Below the pieces are notes generated by a model that saw only the letters and a list, made by a program, of their open reading frames with translations, ran no database searches and was not told the DNA's origin. Of a stretch of 64,000 bases of DNA, positions 56,978 through 64,000 are shown piece after piece (positions within the stretch are counted from its first letter, which is position 1; each line of letters starts with the position of its first letter). Origin of the DNA: Desulfobulbus propionicus (lineage in GTDB: Bacteria > Desulfobacterota > Desulfobulbia > Desulfobulbales > Desulfobulbaceae); assembly GCA_002747135.1 (NCBI GenBank), contig PDTE01000020.1:1-64000 (forward strand). Reading direction: 5' to 3'. Position numbers and translations under genes: made by a program.

Positions 56978-57135
56978 GTAACTCCTCACAGCTCAACCCT
57001 CTTTGAACGATCACGACCCGCCGCATAGAGGAACTATAGCTGCCAATCGTGCTTGTCCAAATAGGGGCAGCCTGAGAGCAGTTACACGTTTGAGGGAGGT
57101 AAAACCAGAGAGGTACACACCCAGTGAGTAGTTAC
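56978..57135. mobile_element. IS66-end MITE, complete 158-bp copy, perfect 8-bp target duplication
   Basis: GTAACTCCTCACAGCTCAAC to GTGAGTAGTTAC. AAAATTTC on both sides (56970-56977 and 57136-57143). Nearly identical to the inverted copy at 15712-15869. The stop codon of the RHH gene follows 9 bases later. Confidence 0.85.
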
Positions 57136-57144
57136 AAAATTTCT

Positions 57145-57408
57145 TCATTTAATAGTATCCCATTTGGGAACATTTTTATTTGATGGTACTGTGTCAAGAA
57201 TTTCTGAGACTTTATTTTTTAAGGTGCTCATGCTTTTACTCCTGAGTCGTACTTCGAGTGATGAAATAGCTTCCACTTGAGAAAGCTGTGTTGTTAAAAA
57301 ATAATTTGCTAGATTATTCAGAGAAACTCCCTGTTGCTCTGCTTCATTCTTTAGGCGATATTTTAACTCAGAAGGAACTCTTAGAGTAATAACCTTTGAT
57401 TTACCCAT
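57145..57408 (-). CDS. Ribbon-helix-helix DNA-binding protein (antitoxin-like)
   Basis: About 87 residues. KSKVITLRVPSELKYRLKNEAEQQGVSLNNLANYFLTTQL is a ribbon-helix-helix fold as in CopG/Arc repressors and antitoxins, with a strand (VITLRVP) then two helices. The C-terminal 40 residues resemble a toxin-neutralising tail. GGAGGAAAAAAT precedes ATG 57408. No toxin gene is found on either side, so it is an orphan, unless a partner was lost to the insertion at 56978-57135. Confidence 0.7.
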   Translation of the reverse strand: MGKSKVITLRVPSELKYRLKNEAEQQGVSLNNLANYFLTTQLSQVEAISSLEVRLRSKSMSTLKNKVSEILDTVPSNKNVPKWDTIK

Positions 57409-57876
57409 ATTTTTTCCTCCAAAAAACGTAAATGTCCCCCGTTCGCCTTTCAATCTATTTCATCTGCTCTGCCGCACAAGACATTGATCTGACTGCTCAA
57501 CCGGAGTAATCCGTTCCAGCGCAGACCTGAAGGCACATCTACACTGCTGGCTACCTTGGAACTATCAGGAGAATTTTCGCCTGTCACCGGCCTGCTCGCT
57601 GCCCCTCCTGCCACACAGCCTCTAGTACCGATGGAAAAAGGCTGACTTGCCGAAAGGACACGATTGTCGACCATCCACCGGCAAATTCAGTGCAATGTCT
57701 TCGGCATATGCTTGCATTTGACGAGGAACGCCAATGTTTACTTTTGGGCAGGGAACTTGAATCTGACCGTCAGGACGAACACCCTTTTTTCGAAAAAAAC
57801 AGAGATATCTCAAGTGCTTAAACGAGAAGGCAGCTGGTATCCAGCCGCAGATTCTGTCGAAGAGCCAACTTTTCAA
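57409..57876. other. Intergenic stretch, no gene recognised
   Basis: Between the RHH gene start and tRNA-Leu. Frames on the minus strand (57450-57674, 57622-57906) lack motifs, and the second runs into the tRNA. I see no repeat of the families described. Confidence 0.4.
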
Positions 57877-57964
57877 TGGTGCCGAAGGCGAGAGTCGAAC
57901 TCGCACGACCGTGGGTCACTACCCCCTCAAGATAGCGTGTCTACCTATTCCACCACTTCGGCAC
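57877..57964 (-). tRNA. tRNA-Leu (anticodon GAG)
   Basis: Reverse complement begins GTGCCGAAGTGGTGGAATAG and ends in encoded CCA; 88 bases. Anticodon arm CTATC-TTGAGGG-GGTAG gives GAG. A long variable arm (TGACCCACGGTCG region) and T-arm GCGAG-TTCGACT-CTCGC are present, as expected for a class II tRNA. Confidence 0.95.
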
Positions 57965-57974
57965 ATATTTATTC

Positions 57975-58133
57975 ATAACCCCAATCAGGGGGCCTGTACT
58001 GTAAGCGTTATTCTCTGTTTCTGACGTGTAACTGGTCACGGGTGCAACAGATTTGGACAAGCATTCTTTTCCGCACTACAAGAGTACGTGGGAAAGAGTG
58101 ATCGTTCAAGATGAAGTGCCTGTGATCAGTTAC
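57975..58133. repeat. 185-type IS66-end repeat, shortened (159 bp)
   Basis: Left end CATAACCCCAATCAGGGGGC, interior CTGTTTCTGACGTGTAACTG, right end CTGTGATCAGTTAC. The palindromic centre is shortened (CGCACTACAAGAGTACGTGG). The secG stop codon starts 3 bases later. Confidence 0.7.
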
Positions 58134-58135
58134 AT

Positions 58136-58510
58136 TTATTCTTTTTTCTCCGGAACCTCCTGGGAAGCTGCTCCTTGCTCTTGATCAACAACTGGCGCAG
58201 GTGTTTTCACCTGATTATTACCCACTGGGGCCTCCTGTTGGGTAACCGGTTTGGTTGCATCTGTCATGACCGAGCTGGTGCTCTGGTTAACCGAAAGATA
58301 GGCCAGGGAAACGGAAGTGCCCATAAAAATAATGGCTGAAAGCGTTGTTATTTTGTTGAGCAAAGGAACAGGACCTTCCGTACCAAACAGCGACTGACTG
58401 GAACCGCCAAAGGTTGCGCCGATATCTGCACCCTTGCCATGCTGCAGCAACACTATACCAATGAGAAAAAAACAGACTATTACGTGTACAATAATGAGTA
58501 TAGTTGTCAT
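58136..58510 (-). CDS. secG: Protein-export membrane protein SecG
   Basis: A 124-residue protein with two membrane helices (residues ~3-24 and 52-72). HVIVCFFLIGIVLLQHGKGADIGATFGGSSQSLFGTEG is the SecG signature. The C-terminal tail is long and rich in Gln, Val and Glu. The start overlaps the tpiA stop (ATGA), a common tpiA-secG coupling. Confidence 0.94.
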   Translation of the reverse strand: MTTILIIVHVIVCFFLIGIVLLQHGKGADIGATFGGSSQSLFGTEGPVPLLNKITTLSAIIFMGTSVSLAYLSVNQSTSSVMTDATKPVTQQEAPVGNNQVKTPAPVVDQEQGAASQEVPEKKE

Positions 58511-59262
58511 GTAAAAGCAATTATTCGTGAAAATGACTCATAGTTCAAAGCTGCACCACCTACCAGCACTCCATCGATATCTGGCTGAGCTATAAGCGCG
58601 TCTATATTATCCGGCTTAACCGAGCCACCATACAATATCCGTACACCCCCGGCAAGAGTTTTCTCAAATTTTTCAGCTATCAGCTCACGCAGAAACGTGT
58701 GTACCTCCTGGGCCTGCTCCCTGGTGGCTGTTTTTCCGGTGCCAATGGCCCAGACAGGCTCGTAGGCAAAAACAATTTTTTTCACTTCTTCCAGTGTGCA
58801 TCCGGCCAGTCCATCCTGCAGCTGCCGGGAAAGGACGGCAAACGTTCTGTTCGCCTCACGCTCTTCAAGTGTTTCTCCGAGACATAAAACCGGGATAATA
58901 TCGTTGGCGAGAGCACCTTTAACTCTGCGGTTAATCATGGCGTCATCTTCGAAAAACAACTGACGTCTCTCCGAATGACCGATTATGGCCATGGAAACAT
59001 CAAGCTCTTTAAGCATAAGTGGAGAAATATCACCTGTAAATGCGCCTTGTTGTGCCCAGCAGATATTCTGGGAGGCAAGAAAGACCGGCGAACCGGCGAG
59101 TGCTCCCTTGACGGACTGCAGGGCAGTAAACGCCGGCGCAATCATGACATCACGATCCTGATATTTATCAGCTGATTCGGCAACCTTGACGGCAAGGGCA
59201 ACCGATTCATCCAGGGTCAGGTTCATTTTCCAGTTCCCGGCTAAAAGAGGCCTTCTTGACAT
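58507..59262 (-). CDS. tpiA: Triosephosphate isomerase
   Basis: A 251-residue TIM barrel. AGNWKMNLT has the substrate Asn and Lys, HSERRQ the catalytic His, and AYEPVWAIGTGKTAT the catalytic Glu and flexible loop. ILYGGSVKPDN closes the phosphate site. pgk lies upstream on the same strand, 326 bases away, the space holding a complete 158-bp repeat. Confidence 0.97.
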   Translation of the reverse strand: MSRRPLLAGNWKMNLTLDESVALAVKVAESADKYQDRDVMIAPAFTALQSVKGALAGSPVFLASQNICWAQQGAFTGDISPLMLKELDVSMAIIGHSERRQLFFEDDAMINRRVKGALANDIIPVLCLGETLEEREANRTFAVLSRQLQDGLAGCTLEEVKKIVFAYEPVWAIGTGKTATREQAQEVHTFLRELIAEKFEKTLAGGVRILYGGSVKPDNIDALIAQPDIDGVLVGGAALNYESFSRIIAFT

Positions 59263-59296
59263 AACAATCTCCTCTGGTAGTTACTCGTACAGGCAG

Positions 59297-59454
59297 GTAA
59301 CTGCTCCCAGCTCACCCGTCTTCAGGCGATCACGATTGGCCGTATAGAGGGGCTATAGCTGCCAGTCCCGCTTGCCCAGATCTGAGTAACCTGAAAGAGC
59401 AGTTATAGAAGCCAGGCAGGTGATACCAAGCAGTCTCATGCCCTGTGAGCAGTT
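59297..59454. mobile_element. IS66-end MITE, 158-bp copy between tpiA and pgk
   Basis: GTAACTGCTCCCAGCTCACC to CCTGTGAGCAGTT. Core stem GATCACGATTGGCC / CTGCCAGTCCCGC. The last bases of the right end have changed (GTTGA instead of GTTAC). It may separate tpiA from pgk transcriptionally. Confidence 0.75.
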
Positions 59455-59588
59455 GATTTGTTTTATCCGAAAATCTGTTCAAAAAAAGATGTTAATTTTC
59501 CGAAGTCCCGATTTTCATGTTTTGTTATGGCTGAAGGGTATCTGGTCCAGCCATACTGAGTATATACAGTATATTCTCAAAGTATTTG

Positions 59589-60764
59589 TCAGAACAATGC
59601 CTGCACTCCAGGGAGTTCTTTGCCTTCCATCAACATAAGAAAGGCACCTCCTCCGGTGGACATGTAGGAAATATTTTCTGATTCGCCGGATTGCCTGATA
59701 GCGGCACTGGAATCTCCGCCGCCGGTTACACTGAATGCATGTGCCTGGGCAACGCTGTGAGCAATAGCCATGGTGCCTCGAGAAAAGGCGTCCATTTCAA
59801 ATGCTCCCATGGGGCCGTTCCAGACGATGGTCCGCGCCTCAGCAAGAACCTCCTGAAAACAGATAACCGATGCGGGGCCAATATCAAGCACCATCCATTC
59901 TTCAGGGATATCCTGAATGGTAACCTGTTTATTTACTGCATCAGGCCTGAAGTCCTCAGCCACGACAACGTCTACAGGAAGATAGACCTTTATCCCCTTG
60001 CTGGCTGCTTTAGCCAAGAGCTCCCGGGCATTTTCCATGAGATCATCTTCAACCCTGGAGGCACCAACATCATACCCCTGACTTTTGAGAAAAGTATTAG
60101 CCATGGCCCCGCCCAGGATGAGTTTATCCACCCGATTGAGCATGTTTTCCAGGGCCTCAAGCTTACCGGAAACCTTTGCGCCGCCAACAATAGCGACCAG
60201 AGGCCGCTGCGGAGCCTCACAGGACCGGGCAAAGTTGTCCAGTTCTTTCTGCAGAAGAAAGCCGCAGGCTTTTTCCTCTACATGGTGTGTTACTCCGACC
60301 ACTGAGGCGTGGACCCGATGGGAAACTGCAAAGGCATCATTGACATAAATATCTGCTATTTTGCCGAGCTGCTGAGAAAAATCTGCGTTATTTGCAGTTT
60401 CCTCCTTATGAAAGCGCAGGTTTTCCAGCATAAGTATCTCTCCGGCCTGCATTGCCTGAACCATCTCTTCAGTCTCAGGGCCAATGCAGTCAGGGGCAAG
60501 CTTGACAGCCCTGCCCATTACTTCAGCAAGATGTTGCGCCACGGGTGCTAAAGAGTACGCTGGCGTCCGCTCCCCCCCGGGTCTCCCCATGTGCGTACAA
60601 AGAATAATTTTTGCATTATTTTCAAGTAAATAATTTATAGTTGGCAAGGCCATCTGTATTCGTAAATCATCTGTTACCTTGCCTTTCTTATTCATGGGCA
60701 CATTAAAATCAACCCGTACCAGTACTTTTTTCCCGAAAACGTCAACATCACGAAGTGTTTTCAT
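59589..60764 (-). CDS. pgk: Phosphoglycerate kinase
   Basis: About 391 residues. RVDFNVPMNKKGKVTDDLRI, CTHMGRPGG, the phosphoglycerate site Arg/His residues, the nucleotide domain IVGGAKVSGKLEAL, and VWNGPMGAFEM are present. I start at ATG 60764 (MKTLRDVDVFGKKVLV) after AAAGGAG; the 60788 frame start is unsupported. It transfers the acyl phosphate of 1,3-bisphosphoglycerate to ADP. Confidence 0.97.
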   Translation of the reverse strand: MKTLRDVDVFGKKVLVRVDFNVPMNKKGKVTDDLRIQMALPTINYLLENNAKIILCTHMGRPGGERTPAYSLAPVAQHLAEVMGRAVKLAPDCIGPETEEMVQAMQAGEILMLENLRFHKEETANNADFSQQLGKIADIYVNDAFAVSHRVHASVVGVTHHVEEKACGFLLQKELDNFARSCEAPQRPLVAIVGGAKVSGKLEALENMLNRVDKLILGGAMANTFLKSQGYDVGASRVEDDLMENARELLAKAASKGIKVYLPVDVVVAEDFRPDAVNKQVTIQDIPEEWMVLDIGPASVICFQEVLAEARTIVWNGPMGAFEMDAFSRGTMAIAHSVAQAHAFSVTGGGDSSAAIRQSGESENISYMSTGGGAFLMLMEGKELPGVQALF

Positions 60765-60810
60765 TTCTTTCTCCTTTAATAAACTCACGATGACTACACT
60801 TTTTCTGAAT

Positions 60811-60985
60811 CGATTACGGGATACTTCCTTCCCTGCTGTCCTCTGCTGCTGAGGTGTAACCGGTCACGGATGCTTCGATGTGTACAGGTACGATTTCAAG
60901 CAGGCAGGCGAATCTCAGTGCGCAAAAATATGCGGAAAAGTGTGATCGTGCAAGGATGAAGCGTCCGTGGGCAGGCACGTTTATC
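60811..60985. repeat. Strongly diverged 185-type IS66-end repeat
   Basis: ATCGATTACGGGATACTTCC, internal GTGTAACCGGTCACGGATGC, palindrome arms near ATGCGGAAAAGTGTGATCGT, end GTCCGTGGGCAGGCAC. The ends have lost GTAAC/GTTAC. Confidence 0.55.
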
Positions 60986-61030
60986 CGGCTCGGACCACCG
61001 TTACAATACAACAGGTTGAACCTGCTGAAG

Positions 61031-61411
61031 TTAAGCCTCTCCAGCAGAGTTTTTGGCGATAAACATATCAAGCTGCTCTTTCTGTTCTGGTGAGAGTTGA
61101 TCAAAGCGAATGGAGAGGCGCTTCATTTGCAGCACACTGAAAAAAGAGGCAGGAAAGGATGCAACTTCTTCTACCAGCTCTCCTGCCAGTGGAGCGAGAT
61201 AGGATTCGTTAGCGGTCGAGAAAAGGCTGAGGCGGAAAGGATGGGAGAGCTCAGGATTTTCTTTAAAATCTACATACGTTACAGCAATGCCACCCTTGCT
61301 TATATCAAGTACTCGGCATGGTGTCGCCCCAAAAAAGGCAAATGTGCCATCTTTGAGTTTATATCTTTTATTTTCGCGCCGTTCCTTTGCGCCTGATCTC
61401 GAAGCATTCAT
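61031..61411 (-). CDS. PilZ-domain protein
   Basis: A 126-residue single PilZ domain. The cyclic di-GMP motifs are present: RRENKRYKLKDG (RxxxR) near residue 11 and DISKGGIAV (DxSxxG) near residue 37. It should bind cyclic di-GMP in the cytoplasm. It stands alone between pgk and polA. The GGEEF protein at 32-33 kb is a possible source of the ligand. Confidence 0.85.
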   Translation of the reverse strand: MNASRSGAKERRENKRYKLKDGTFAFFGATPCRVLDISKGGIAVTYVDFKENPELSHPFRLSLFSTANESYLAPLAGELVEEVASFPASFFSVLQMKRLSIRFDQLSPEQKEQLDMFIAKNSAGEA

Positions 61412-61489
61412 TCCATCCTCCAGTCATCATCCTTATCTCAACAGAACGCCGATGGTACGTACGACGTATAGGTATTAAAGAGAACTTTT

Positions 61490-61622
61490 CTGATCAGTCA
61501 CGGTTTGAGCCTGTAACAGCTTTCATCCCGCCCGGACTTGGGTAAGCTGCGACTGGCAGCTGGAACCCCCTCTGTACGACCAGTCGTGAGCACCCGAATA
61601 TGGGTGAGACGGAAACTGTTAC
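61490..61622. repeat. 158-type IS66-end repeat, 110-bp core plus arm scrap
   Basis: An arm scrap (CAGTCACGGTTTGAGC), then GTAACAGCTTTCATCCCGCC at 61513 and the end GGAAACTGTTAC at 61622. The stem GCGACTGGCAGC / GACCAGTCGTGAG is well kept. Confidence 0.7.
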
Positions 61623-61694
61623 CTGAAAAGAATAACACAGACACAAGACTTATGCCCCTTTAATCTGCGTATACCCTGTTTATTTTTCCATCAA

Positions 61695-61720
61695 ACAAAG
61701 AGCGTAATACTGCTCTTTGT
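61695..61720. terminator. Perfect 9-bp hairpin downstream of polA
   Basis: ACAAAGAGC (61695-61703), an 8-base loop, GCTCTTTGT (61712-61720). On the minus strand the following sequence is TTGATGGAAAAATA, so the T-run is poor. Possible terminator for polA; weak. Confidence 0.35.
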
Positions 61721-61749
61721 CAATAACCTGAAAAGCAACGGCCACACGA

Positions 61750-61892
61750 GACATACCCCCTTTATTTTACTTGATTTATGCCCGCAGCTACTCCCAGGTC
61801 GCCCGGATTCGGGTAAGCGCGGCTGGCAGCTGTAGCCCCTCTGTGCGGCAGGTCGTGATCGCCCGAAGATGGGTGGCCTGAGAGCCGTTATC
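61750..61892. repeat. 158-type IS66-end repeat directly behind polA
   Basis: Arm CCCCTTTATTTTACTTGATT, core AGCTACTCCCAGGTCGCCCG to CTGAGAGCCGTTAT. It ends 11 bases before the polA stop codon. Confidence 0.7.
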
Positions 61893-61902
61893 CTGAAAAA
61901 GC

Positions 61903-64000
61903 TTACTCTTTTCCAAGCGTTTGACCATAACATACATTCGCCTTGAGCGGTACATCCAATTGCACTGCACTTTCCATGCTGTTTAGCAATAACGATGAAA
62001 TTTGCTCCTGCTCACTTTGGGGGGTCTCAAGGATAAGCTCATCGTGGATTTGTAAAATCATTTTGGCCTTACTGCCTGATCGCTGCAGGGCCTTGTCCAC
62101 CTTGAGCATGGCCAATTTCATGATATCAGCAGCTGTTCCCTGAATAGGCGTATTAATGGCAATACGCTCGGCAAACTCCCTTCTGGTGCGGTTTTTGCTG
62201 GAAATTTCAGGCAGCATTCTTTTTCTTCCGGTTAAAGTCGTCACATAACCATTTGCTCTTGCTTTTGCGACCGTTTCTTCCATAAACATCTGTATACCTT
62301 CATAATGGGCAAAATAACGGTCAATAAAGGTTTGCGCCTCCTTGCGGCTGATATCAAGCTGTCTGGACAAGCCAAAACTCGACATGCCATACACAATACC
62401 AAAGTTAATAGTTTTGGCTACACGCCGCATGTCTTGAGTCACCAGAGAAGGCGCAACAAAAAATATCTGTGAGGCAGTCTGCCGGTGAATATCCTCACCA
62501 CGTTCAAATGCCTCCAGCAAAGTTTTATCCTGCGAGTAATGGGCCATGACCCTGAGATCGATCTGGGAATAATCGGCTGAAATCAGCACCCAGCCAGGTT
62601 CTGTAATAAAGGCAGCGCGAATTCGCCTGCCTTCCTCAGTGCGAATCGGGATGTTTTGAAGGTTGGGATTACTGGAACTCAGACGACCGGTCGCCGTGCC
62701 GCACTGATTATATGAGGTATGGACTCTTGCTGTCTTGTCATCAAGGAGTCCTGCCAGCTTGTCTATGTAGGTAGATTTAAGTTTGGCAAGATTGCGATAC
62801 TGCAAGACCAGGCCAGGCAGTTCATGATAGCCCACCAGCTTTTCCAGAACACTCACATCGGTGGACCAGCCAGTCTTGGTCTTCCTGCCTTTGGGAAGTT
62901 TCAGTTCTGCAAACAGAATATCTCCTAATTGCTTTGGCGACTGGATATTAAAGGTCTTGCCGGCAACATTATGTACCTGCTTCTCAATCCGGTCAAGTTC
63001 GTCACCGAATTCTTCCGCCAGTTCATGCAGAGCATCTTTATCCACCTTGACTCCGCTGCTTTCCATACCAGCCAGTATCTTTACAAGACTTCCTTCAACT
63101 CTTAACATGTGGGAAAGCAGCGTCCACTGCTCAAGCGTTTCCTTTTGCATGGTGTAAAGCATCCAGGTGCCGTATACATCCTCGCAGCTGTAATGTTTTG
63201 CGTCCTCAAGTTTGACCCGGCAAAAAGCATCCGGCCGCCTGTCTCCCTTGACGACCTCGTCAAACGACGTCATCCGCAGGTTCATTTCAGCACACAGATC
63301 ATCTAGTTTATAAGACCTCCTCCCCGGATCAATAAGCCAGGCTCCAATCATGGTATCAAACAGGTGCCCGCCCAGGCTAAGCGCACCATTTTGTGAAGCG
63401 GAAAGTACCCTGTAGTCAAATTTTATATTATGCCCGATTATTATCCTGCCGGAGGCCGCCAACAGCGGTCGGAGTCTGGAGATAATCAGCGTTAACTGAA
63501 GCTGCCCGGGGAGCAGCTCTCCTTTATCATCCCTGTGACCACAAGGGATGTACCAGGCAGAGGTATTGTCAAAACAAAGAGAAAGACCGACCAGATTGGC
63601 CTTGTCCGGATTCAGGGAGTCTGTCTCGGTATCAATGACCACTGTTTCCGCTGCGTTAAACTTCAAACAGACCTGATCCAGCTCTTTTTCGCTCTGAACC
63701 AGATGGAAATGCTCGACAGGCGCAGCCTGAACAAAGACATCTTTTTTAAGAAAAGAATGGAACTCAAGCTCAGAAAACAAGGCTCGCAGCTTTTCATCAT
63801 CAGGCTGCAACCGCCTGTATTGCTCCAGCTCAGCCGGTACCGTTGCCTGATGATTCAGGGCAACGAGCTGACGTGAAAGAAAGGCCTGCTCTTTATTGGC
63901 GATGATACGTTCTTTCATCTTCGAGGCCTTTAATTCGTGAACATGGGCGTATAGTTCTTCCAGGGTCTGGTAAGAGTTGATCAGTCTTTGTGCCGTTTTC
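61903..64000 (-). CDS. polA: DNA polymerase I, C-terminal part (5' end outside window)
   Basis: The frame is open to the window end (KTAQRLINSYQTLEELYAHVHELKASK precedes the first ATG at 63918, so that ATG is internal). About 698 residues are visible: the end of the 5'-nuclease domain, the 3'-5' proofreading domain with an intact VVIDTETDSL, GHNIKFDYR and YSCEDVYGTW, and the polymerase domain with motif A SADYSQIDLRVMAHYSQD, motif B RRVAKTINFGIVYGMSSFGLS and motif C QIHDELILE. A proofreading, fully active enzyme is expected. Confidence 0.97.
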   Translation of the reverse strand, partial: KTAQRLINSYQTLEELYAHVHELKASKMKERIIANKEQAFLSRQLVALNHQATVPAELEQYRRLQPDDEKLRALFSELEFHSFLKKDVFVQAAPVEHFHLVQSEKELDQVCLKFNAAETVVIDTETDSLNPDKANLVGLSLCFDNTSAWYIPCGHRDDKGELLPGQLQLTLIISRLRPLLAASGRIIIGHNIKFDYRVLSASQNGALSLGGHLFDTMIGAWLIDPGRRSYKLDDLCAEMNLRMTSFDEVVKGDRRPDAFCRVKLEDAKHYSCEDVYGTWMLYTMQKETLEQWTLLSHMLRVEGSLVKILAGMESSGVKVDKDALHELAEEFGDELDRIEKQVHNVAGKTFNIQSPKQLGDILFAELKLPKGRKTKTGWSTDVSVLEKLVGYHELPGLVLQYRNLAKLKSTYIDKLAGLLDDKTARVHTSYNQCGTATGRLSSSNPNLQNIPIRTEEGRRIRAAFITEPGWVLISADYSQIDLRVMAHYSQDKTLLEAFERGEDIHRQTASQIFFVAPSLVTQDMRRVAKTINFGIVYGMSSFGLSRQLDISRKEAQTFIDRYFAHYEGIQMFMEETVAKARANGYVTTLTGRKRMLPEISSKNRTRREFAERIAINTPIQGTAADIMKLAMLKVDKALQRSGSKAKMILQIHDELILETPQSEQEQISSLLLNSMESAVQLDVPLKANVCYGQTLGKE

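Noticed and set aside
57622..57906. 94-residue minus-strand frame between the RHH gene and tRNA-Leu.
   Set aside because: It begins inside tRNA-Leu and has no recognisable domain.

Overview
This 64 kb window is a stretch of chromosome from an anaerobic, probably sulfur-metabolising bacterium. I infer Desulfobacterota, most likely Desulfobulbales-like. The basis is the mix of genes: aryl-pyruvate ferredoxin oxidoreductase with two phenylacetate-CoA ligases, OadG/OadB sodium-pump subunits, a CydA-like membrane protein fused to an eight-heme cytochrome c next to a DUF4492-cydAB operon, and CarD and DUF1844 genes in a housekeeping block (ispE, tRNA-Gln, prs, rplY, pth, carD, rluD, coaE, rho, rpmE, prfA, prmC, murA). 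No rRNA gene is present to fix the taxon.

Layout. 1-7.6 kb: 3' end of pbpC, ISL3-like and IS256-like transposase remnants, a PaaI-type thioesterase, a 2-hydroxyacid dehydrogenase, and oadG-oadB. 7.6-14.8 kb: gltB-gltD and a CaiB-type CoA transferase. 15-16 kb: an AP2/endonuclease-repeat gene bracketed by two inverted 158-bp repeats. 16-23.2 kb: two adjacent bd-type operons, a two-gene CydA-like/multiheme set and DUF4492-cydA-cydB plus a 31-codon CydX-like gene. 24-31.9 kb: aminotransferase, paaK, ACT protein, paaK, iorB, iorA and a metallo-beta-lactamase-fold protein, together an aromatic amino acid / aryl-acid pathway. 32-37 kb: a REC-REC-GGDEF protein and a PilR/PilS-like two-component pair. 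37-49.5 kb: the minus-strand housekeeping block. 50-56.7 kb: a DUF1844 protein, then PHP-like, GT4, AsnB and GlpD-like genes, probably for a surface glycan. 57-64 kb: an orphan RHH protein, tRNA-Leu, secG-tpiA-pgk, a PilZ protein and polA (cut by the window end).

The most unusual property is what fills the intergenic spaces. More than 30 sites carry short elements built from a modular repeat system. A 158-bp type (eight copies that count to exactly 158 bp) and a 185-bp type (three copies of exactly 185 bp) both begin GTAAC and end GTTAC. Several are flanked by perfect 8-bp target duplications. These are the hallmarks of IS66-family ends, so I interpret them as IS66-end MITEs, although no IS66 transposase is in the window. 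Two other miniature families are inserted inside them: one has a TA target (mariner/IS630-like) and one has 22-bp inverted ends. Elements sit directly after many stop codons and in places supply stop codons or in-frame ATGs. A separate structured leader sequence occurs twice, each time just upstream of a gene.
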